From contig CM055265.1 in NCBI GenBank assembly GCA_029237695.1, positions 111,092,773 to 111,156,772 on the forward strand: a stretch of 64,000 bases of DNA, read 5' to 3'. The DNA comes from Conchocele bisecta (Eukaryota; Mollusca; Bivalvia; Lucinida; Thyasiridae). Every line of letters starts with the position of its first letter. Position 1 is the stretch's first letter. This document shows positions 24,201 to 33,400 of the stretch, piece by piece. Under the pieces are notes generated by a model. It was not told the DNA's origin. It worked only from the letters and a program-made list of their open reading frames with translations, and did not search any database. The translations under genes and the position numbers were made by a program.

Positions 24201-27200
24201 GGGGGTGAGGAAGAGGGCATAATAAACGATGCAATTTGTGTTTCTCGAGTCGGGTTCCATATGGTGAAGAGGAAATACGATCGATTACACACCGTGAAAA
24301 TCTTGTTGGAACGTAAATGCCAATTGTCGCGTAGGATATTTCAGTTTACCGACGTTACGTCAGCTGCTATTTTAAGTATGTATGGTCGCTCGTTAGGGGC
24401 ATTTCTTTTCTTCTTTTAAAAGTGATGGGTTGTTGCCTAGGGGATAGAACACCCGACTTCAAATCTGGAGGTTGTGTGTACAAAGTAGTAACACAGTGGT
24501 TCGTCGCATTTTTGCCGAGTCATTGTGTCGATGTACAAAGTAATAACACAGTGATTCGTCGCATTTTGCCGAGTAATTTTGTTGCAAAACGCCGCAATTA
24601 CTTACGATACAAAATGTGACGTGAAAAATAACATGCAATACCGTACATTAATAGGAAAACCTTGCCTGCATATTTACCTGTAGCGCATGCAGACGTCACC
24701 GTGATACACGGTGACCGTCACCGGGAATCACCGCGAATCACCCTTAGGGCCTCGCTGGTTTCAGTCACGGTGACCATTTTCAACGGTCGCGGTGACGATC
24801 ACCGCGAATAATCGTCACCGCGAATCACAATGACATGTCCGCGCTGAGGAAGATCGCGGGGATGGGTGGGTCGCGCACGCAAAAAATTGAGTGTACTGTA
24901 CATTTGAAACAAAGGCAATATTCTATAAAGTCAATCCTTAAGTGAGATAATGCGATTCTTGATGGACTTACTGGTGTTCTTCATAAATATTGAAGACATC
25001 CTCTAGCTTCGGAGAACCTTCATTGCGTTTGGACTTGAACTGAAATTAGAAAAAATACCGTAATAACTAATAACCCTAAATATTTGGACACCATTTATTT
25101 GGGGAAACATAAAAATGTAACAGTGAGTGTGCCAATATATAGTAATTACCCTATGTTTTCAGACACCATACATATTTAGATACCCTTCTTTTTCAGGAAA
25201 AAAAAATATTTTGTGTGTCTCTAAAATTTCAGACGGGTGAACAATGTGGACATTTTGTTAACCCTAAGTTTTTGGAGAGAAAACAAAAAATGTGTTTTTT
25301 AATTTTATGAATTTGCAAAAATAAATATCAGTATATGTACGAGTATTACGGTAACACAACTTGCCCGGCTCCCTTCGGTGAAACGAGTAAGAAACAGCAA
25401 ATTAATCCGTACCAGTGTTTATTGTAAACACAATTGACACGTGGGCAAGGCATAATCATTCAAGTATTTCGGCCAATAATTGATGCAACCAATGAAAATG
25501 TATTTCCTACGATGAATCCGCGATCACTGTAACGTCAAAGAATACTACAAGGTCCAGATTTTCTTTTGAAGTCTGCCAGAAACCAGAGAGCACATATCAT
25601 CAGACGATTACGACGCGACCAAACATTCCATTCCTTTCATATCTAAAGCCACCGACAATTCCGCATGAACTCCATTTACTCACTGTAATAATTGACGGGT
25701 TTCGCGTTTCTGTGTTACTGTAATCGGTAACAAATATAATTTACGGTGACACAGTCTAGTATTTACACATTTGTGAGGAGTAATTTTGTATGAACAGACA
25801 AATTTTTCTACCGTGTGTAAAAAAACAGTTGTCAAATGAGCCTTTTTAAATTTGGCTTCGTCGTCTCTGGTCACAAAAGGGCTGCAGTTTCAATTGAAGG
25901 GCCGTCTAGATCAGAGAAAGACACAAAATACGACACAAATGTGCGCCATAGATTATTCCAGTCACTGGAAGAAAATTTGGCCGTGGCTTATATTTGACGA
26001 GAGGCTGAATCTTATGAAATGTAGCATCTGCTTAAAACAGCCACAACTTGTGAATCAATCCAGTGCGTTATTTCCTGGCACATCCAATTTCAAGGTTGAT
26101 CATATTAAAGCACATGCTTCCAGCAAGGAACACATTTCTTGCCAAAACTACAAAGCTCCCCATGAATTTGTTGATAGCATTTCCCAGTCCCTACTGCTCA
26201 CATCTTTGACAAGACCCAGTGCCAACCAAAAGCAACGTCTCACATATTTGTTCAACACAGTGTATGAAGTTGCCAAAGCTGGGAAGCCATTCTCAGACTT
26301 TGAAATGATATGTTCTATTCAGTTGAAAAATGAGTTAAATCTTGGTGAGAACTACATCAATGCGCATGGGTGCATTAATTTTGTTGACGCGATTGCAAAA
26401 TCACTGATGAACCCAATTAAAACAGAAATTAACAATTCAAATTGTATTAGTGTGCTAAGTGATGACTCCACAGACACATCCATTGTTGAACAGGAAATTG
26501 TATACATTAGATACATGTCGCCTGAGAAAGTGCCATCAACCAGATTAATAAGCAAACACTTTAACCAAAAAACTTAACCAAACAACTTACCAAAAAACTT
26601 AACCAAAAACCTTAACCAAAAACTTAACCAAACAACTTAATCAAAAACTTTAACCGGACACACGTACGTACGTACGCCAAATGGCCGACAAATGGCCGCG
26701 CTTTCCGCAAGCGGGCACGACAAAAATAGGTCCGAGAAAAATTGCCAGTCGGCTGCTATTTCGCTATAAACCTTGTAAATTTACCGGTTTTAATCACCAA
26801 GTAATTTATGACATATCCGCGGGCCATATCCATGTTAAACCAGTGTGCAGCTCGCTGTGTATTCAGTTTCTCCAAGTATCGATTTTTCTTAACACACGTG
26901 TGGGACATGTGTATGCAGATTAGTGACTTAAATAGACTGGCTTCAGCGTAAAGATACGAGAGTTCCTCGACTCGCCATTTCTGATGTTAAAATAAAATAA
27001 AGAAACCATGCACTGTGTTTATCGGTGTTCGTAATATTTAACCCCAAGTAACTGACACGGACTATCGGCCCGGGCTATTCCATATTAAGTTAGGAACTGT
27101 TACATTACGCTGTATTAGGGGTCATTTTTGTGTATATAAAATGTACATGTACGTAGGAATGCCGAAGATCCTGATGAGATTCAGATTTTGTCGATTCTTT

Positions 27201-27602
27201 TTTTTATTTTTATATTTAATGCCGTATCCGGTGATCTAAGTGCCGGGAAATCGCGTCTATGACGATCTAGATGTCAACATTTTCTTGGGGGAAGACCCCC
27301 AAACCCCCCGCGTTAGCGGTGTGCGTTGCGCTTCGCGCTAACTTACAATATTTTTTCCGCCTCATCTCATTTTTAGGTCTGGCTACGGCCCTGTCCGTCA
27401 TTCGATTATTATTGAAATGGCACAACAAACTATTTTGTCGTTATTCACAAAGACAACTTACCGGCTTGGCAACCCGGCAGAGAGGAATAAATATAAAACG
27501 AAACAAGACACAGCAGGCGCAGATACAGAAATAATTGCAGGGAGGGGGTCTGTAATTACAAGTCGGCATACCCGACCTCCGCGAGCGCGAAATCGTAAAG
27601 TA

Positions 27603-27659
<57 letters not shown>

Positions 27660-30436
27660 CTGGGTGAAATATTATCAAAGTGTGGCAAGGAGTTAAAGAG
27701 ATATTGTGAAAAAACAATAACTTTAATGCATTTCTGTTACAAAACCGGTGAACATTATAAGTAAATAAATGACCTTGACCTTCAGAATTTTGATGTGGGG
27801 GGTGTGCGTAATGAAGCATGATCCCTAGACGAACTTTGATGTGAAATATTATCAAAGTCTGGCAAGGGGTTAAAGAAATATTGTGAAAAAACAATAACTT
27901 TAACGCATTTCTGTTACAAAAGCGATGAACATTACAAGTAAATAAATGACCTTGACCTTCAGAATTTGGATGTGGGGGTGTGCGTAGTGAAGCATCATGA
28001 CAAACATTGATGTGAAATATTATCAAAGTCTGGCAAGGGGTTAAAGAGATATTGTGAAAAAACAATAACTTTTAACGCATTTCTGTTACAAAACCGGTGA
28101 ACATTACAAGCAAATAAATGACCTTGACCTTCAGACTTTGGATGTGGGGGTGTGCGTAATGAAGCATCATCCATAGACAAACATTGATATGAAATATTAT
28201 CAATGTCTGGCAAGGGGTTAAAGAGATATTGTGAAAAAACAATAACTTTTAACGTATTTCTGTTACAAAACCGGTGAACATTACAAGTAAATAAATGACC
28301 TTGACCTTGATAATTTGGATGTGTGGGTGTGCGTAATGAAGCATCATCCCTAGACAAACATTGATGTGAAATATTATCAATGTCTGGCAAGGGGTTAAAG
28401 AGATATTGTGAAAAACAATAAGTTTAACGGATTTCTGTTACAAAACCGGTGAACATTACAAGGAAATAAATGACCGTGACCTTCAAAATTTGGATGTGGG
28501 GGTGTGCGTAATGAAGCATCATTCCTAGACAAACATTGATGTGAAATATTATCAAAGTCTGGCAATGGGTTAAAGAGATATTGTGAAAAAACAATAACTT
28601 TAACGCATTTCTGTTACAAAACCGGTGAACATTACAAGGAAATAAATGACCTTGACCTTCAGACTTTGGATGTGGGGGTGTGCGTAATGAAGCATCATCC
28701 CTAGACAAACATTGATGTGACGACGGAAAAAGCGCAGACTATAGTCGCGCCTCTGCTAAAGCAGGCGCGACAAAAAGGGAGATAACTAAAAAATTAGCTA
28801 CGCAAGAGTTGTCATTCTTGTGCGTGACACACCTTCGGGTCGTGGTCTATGCATGTGTGAAGTTTCATGAAAATATTCCAAAGGGTGTTCGAGTTATGCT
28901 CCGGACAAGAAATGTCTGCGACGGACGCCTCACGGTGTTAAATCCATAGTATCCCCCGACGAAGTCCGGAGGATACAATAAGTACATGTTTCTGCTATTG
29001 TTGGTGTTAGCAGAAGCATTAAAGTCTGTATTCCGCAAATCTATCAATGACATTGACCTTTTATGAGGTTTAAACACTGTTTTCTATTGTAAACACGTGG
29101 TTTTACAAAGCCAAACTAGAAAAAGTCGATGGCGCGCCATCGCAATATACCCACTTTCCCCAAATGCTAAGTCCGAAAGGGGGAGGTAATCCATGATGGA
29201 GGGTCGGATAAAAAATCCGAATTCACTTTGCGCATCAGCACATCAAAATGTAACTACGAACCAAATATCAGACGCGTAGGTATTAAGGTGAAAAAGTTTT
29301 TCGACCTACGAGGAAAAATAGTGAAATTCTAAGTCCGAAAGGGGGAGATAATCCATGATGGAAGGTCCGATCAAAAATCGGAAATTCACTTTGCACATCA
29401 TAGCGAAGCTACATATCAAATATCAGAAATGTAGGTATTAAGGTGAGAAAGTTTTTCGACTTACAATGAAAAATAGGGAAATTCTGAGTCCGAAAGGGGG
29501 AGATAATCCATGATGGAGGGTCGGATCAAAAATCCGAATTCACTTTTCGCATCTGCACATCATAACGAAGCTACATACCAAATATCAGGCGCGTAGGTAT
29601 GAAGGTGAAAAAGTTTTTCGAGTTACAAGGAAAAAATGGGAAATTGTGAGTCCGAAAGGGGGAGATAATCCATGATGGAGGGTCGGATCAAAAATCCGAA
29701 TTCACTTTGCGTATGCACTGATAACGAAGCTACATACATCGCGTAGGATGAACGAAAAAGTACAAATACCATAATCCAGGCGTCGATAGTCACTCGAAGG
29801 TGTAAAAAGAATCGAGTACAGGGAAAAAAATGGGGATTGGGTGAGTCGAGGGTGGGGAAAGAGTGGGGGAGATAATCCATGATGGACGGTCGGATCAAAA
29901 ATCCGAATTCACTTTGCGCATCTGCACATGATAACGAAGCTACATACCAAATATCAGGTCATACAAAAATATCGGACGTGTATGAAGGTGTGAAAAAGTT
30001 TTTCGAATTACAAGAAACGTGACGGACGTACGGACGGACGGACACCCGTGACGAAAACAATATACCCATTTTTTTTTCATAAAAAAGTGGGTATAATAAA
30101 CACAGTATTGACAGTCCGGAGATCAGGACTTGAATGAATCTGATTGGATGAAATATAACGCATCAAATCACAGCATGACATCACTGCTGCACGTGACCCG
30201 TGTCAACCCCAATAGAATACACACAATGTTTGACACGTTTAGATAAGAAAGCTGTGTTTGTAAACAATTGCGTCTCACGTGTTTGGGATTATTGGTTTAT
30301 TCATTGGAAAACGTAGTTATAGACGGCGGATAGGGAAAATCCAGGTATGGCTGCCTGGTCAGAAAATTGTAACTAGAGATATTTTTTGTTCGCCAAAACC
30401 AAAAGTAGGGGGGGGGGGGGGGGGGGGGGGTTTTTT

Positions 30437-30471
<35 letters not shown>

Positions 30472-33400
30472 GCGGTCTGGAGGGTGGAAATATTATCAAA
30501 GTGTGGCAAGGGGTTAAAGAGATATTGTGAGAAAACAATAACTTTAACGCATTTCTGTTACAAAAGCGGTGAACATTACAAGTAAATAAATGACCTTGAC
30601 CTTCAGAATTTGGATGTGGTGGTGTGCGTAGTTAAGCATCATGACAAACATTGATGTGAAATATTATCAAAGTCTGGCAAGGGGCTTTTTTTGGGGTTAA
30701 AGAGATATTGTGAAAAAACAATAACTTTTAACGCATTTCTGTTACAAAACCGGTGAAGATTACAAGCAAATAAATGATCTTGACCTTCAGACTTTGGATG
30801 TGGGGGTGTGCGTAATGAAGCATCATCCCTAGACAAACATTGATGTGAAATATTATCAAAGCGTGGCAAGGGGTTAAAGAGATATTGTGAAAAAACAATA
30901 ACTTTAACGTATTTCTGTTACAAAACCGGTGAACATTACAAGTAAATAAATGACCTTGACCTTGATAATTTGGATGTGGGGGTGTGCGTAATGAAGCATC
31001 ATCCCTAGACAAACATTGATGTGAAATATTATCAAAGTCTGGCAATGGGTTAAAGAGATATTGTGAAAAAACAATAACTTTAACGCATTTCTGTTACAAA
31101 ACCGGTGAACATTACAAGGAAATAAATGACCTTGACCTTCAGACTTTGGATGTGGGGGTGAGCATCATCCCTAGACAAACATTGATGTGACGACGGAAAA
31201 AGCGCAGACTATAGTCGCGCCTCTGCTAAAGCAGACGCGACAAAAAGGGAGATAACTAAAAAATTAGCTACGCAAGAGTTGTCATTCTTGTGCGTGACAC
31301 ACCTTCGGGTCGTGGTCTATGCATGTGTGAAGTTTCATGAAAATATTCCAAAGGGTGTTCGAGTTATGCTCCGGACAAGAAATGTCTGCGACGGACGCCT
31401 CACGGTGTTAAATCCATAGTATCCCCCGACGAAGTCCGGAGGATACAATAAGTACATGTTTCTGCTATTGTTGGTGTTAGCAGAAGCATTAAAGTCTGTA
31501 TTCCGTAAATCTATCAATGACATTGACCTTTTATGAGGTTTAAACACCGTTTTCTATTGTAAACACGTGGTTTTACAAAGCCAAATAAACACAGTATTGA
31601 CAGTCCGGAGATCAGAACTAGAATGATTCTGATTGGATGAAATATAACGGATCAAATCACAGCATGACATCACTGCTGCACGTGACCCGTGTCAACCCCA
31701 ATAGAATACACACAATGTTTGACACGTTTAGATAAGAAAGCTGTGTTTGTAAACAATTGCGTCTCACGTGTTTGGGATTATTGGTTTATTCATTGGAAAA
31801 CGTAGAGTTATAGACGGCGGATAGGGAAAATCCAGGTATGGCTGCCTGGTCGGAAAAATGGAACTAGAGATATTTTTTGTTCGCCAAATCAGATTTTTTT
31901 TTCGCCACTTACTTTTTAAATTCGCCAAATGCGAATGTGGCGATCGCCAGCGGAAACCCTGCTACCTAAATACAATATTGGTATGGAAAAAAAAATTGCT
32001 CTGATATGGGGTCCGATTGCAAGTATATTCATATATGGCTGCCATCTTGGACTTGTGTTATATAGATTACCGGTAATATATAATTTCACATCAAAGTTAC
32101 AAAAAAACACACATTCATTGTTTTAAACACACAATTAAAAAACGTATATTCTTTGATATGACGAATTAGTGAAAGTATGTAAAATAGTCACATTTGGCGG
32201 CCATCTTGGATTTTTTATATATGCAGTTAAGGAATTGAATTTTAAAGTTGCCCATTTGTGACAGCACGTTAATACATTCATTATACTCGCTTAGATGGTT
32301 TAATTTCCTCCTGGGGATGCAATTAAATGGCATGATATATCTTGGTGGCAGTCATCTTGAATGTATGCAGATTTCTCCAAATGCTCAAAGGTCAGATTGT
32401 CATCAGTCGGATTCTAAAACTAGAAATTCTACATAGGCAAAATCAGTAATAAAAAACGTAAGTTATTCAAAACAAGTCCCAAAATCGGCCTTTGGCCCAT
32501 ATACTGCACAAAAAGATACCAACTGGCAGGAGGTGCCCATTTTGTTACAGTGCAACGGTGTACCATTGTAACGAAGGATATTTACGAAGTTAATTTAGTC
32601 TGCCGGAAATTCTTCAGCAAAATGGCGACCGTAGCGTTGTAAACTTTGTACACTTTATGTAGTCGGACAAAAGGAGCGATAAACACTTTATTTTAATAGG
32701 CAAGTCACCCATTCTAACTCGTACAGGCTATTTAATATAATTTCTGGTTTTGCACTGCTGGTTTAGCACTATTAGACCATAGGCACTTTATGGGATGAAC
32801 GAAACCGATGTGTTAATGACTCCTATCGCAGGATGTATAGTATATGGGAAGGTGGGACATTCGCCATGTTTTTGTTGTTGTTTTTTTTTCAACCAACGGA
32901 AGTGACGTAAATTAGGCTACCTTTGACTGGTTTCGTGATTTATCTTGCTGTTCAACAGCTGATTTTGTTTTTGTGCCAGATCGACACTGCCTGTGTTGAC
33001 ATACAACATGGAAAGTCACATTAACATGAACACATGGCAAGAAATAGCCCATATTAATGTCATTTACAATATTTAATTCATGATTACGTATTCAGATAAG
33101 TGACAAAACAAATCACGAAACCAGTCCGTACTTCCATTGGTTGAAAAATGGTTCCCAGCCTACATGCGGATTAGTAACTTACAATTAGCGAGCCGGTCAA
33201 AGGTAAATGAAGTTACTTCCGTTGACTGAGATGATGAATGCTGTCATTCCTTCTAGATTCATACTAATCCTCAGTGTAACTGGAATATCACTTCGGGTTT
33301 TGGTTCATCCCATAAAGCTCCTATGTATTAGACGAGTATTTAGACAATAATCGACAGATTTCAAATCTTTAAATCAGTCGCTACAGTAGGTATCTTTGAT

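Noticed and set aside
24425..24480. tRNA-like sequence TTGCCTAGGGGATAGAACAC with a possible anticodon stem
   Set aside because: The B-box half is absent (GTGTGTACAAAGTAG), so it is at most a tRNA-derived fragment.
27458..28708. ORFs with poly-Pro or poly-Gly and repeated [11 protein letters not shown]
   Set aside because: Translations of G runs and of the 176-bp satellite.
32620..32650. Start codon ATGGCGACCGTAGCG as a first exon
   Set aside because: A stop follows after six codons and no donor site is present.
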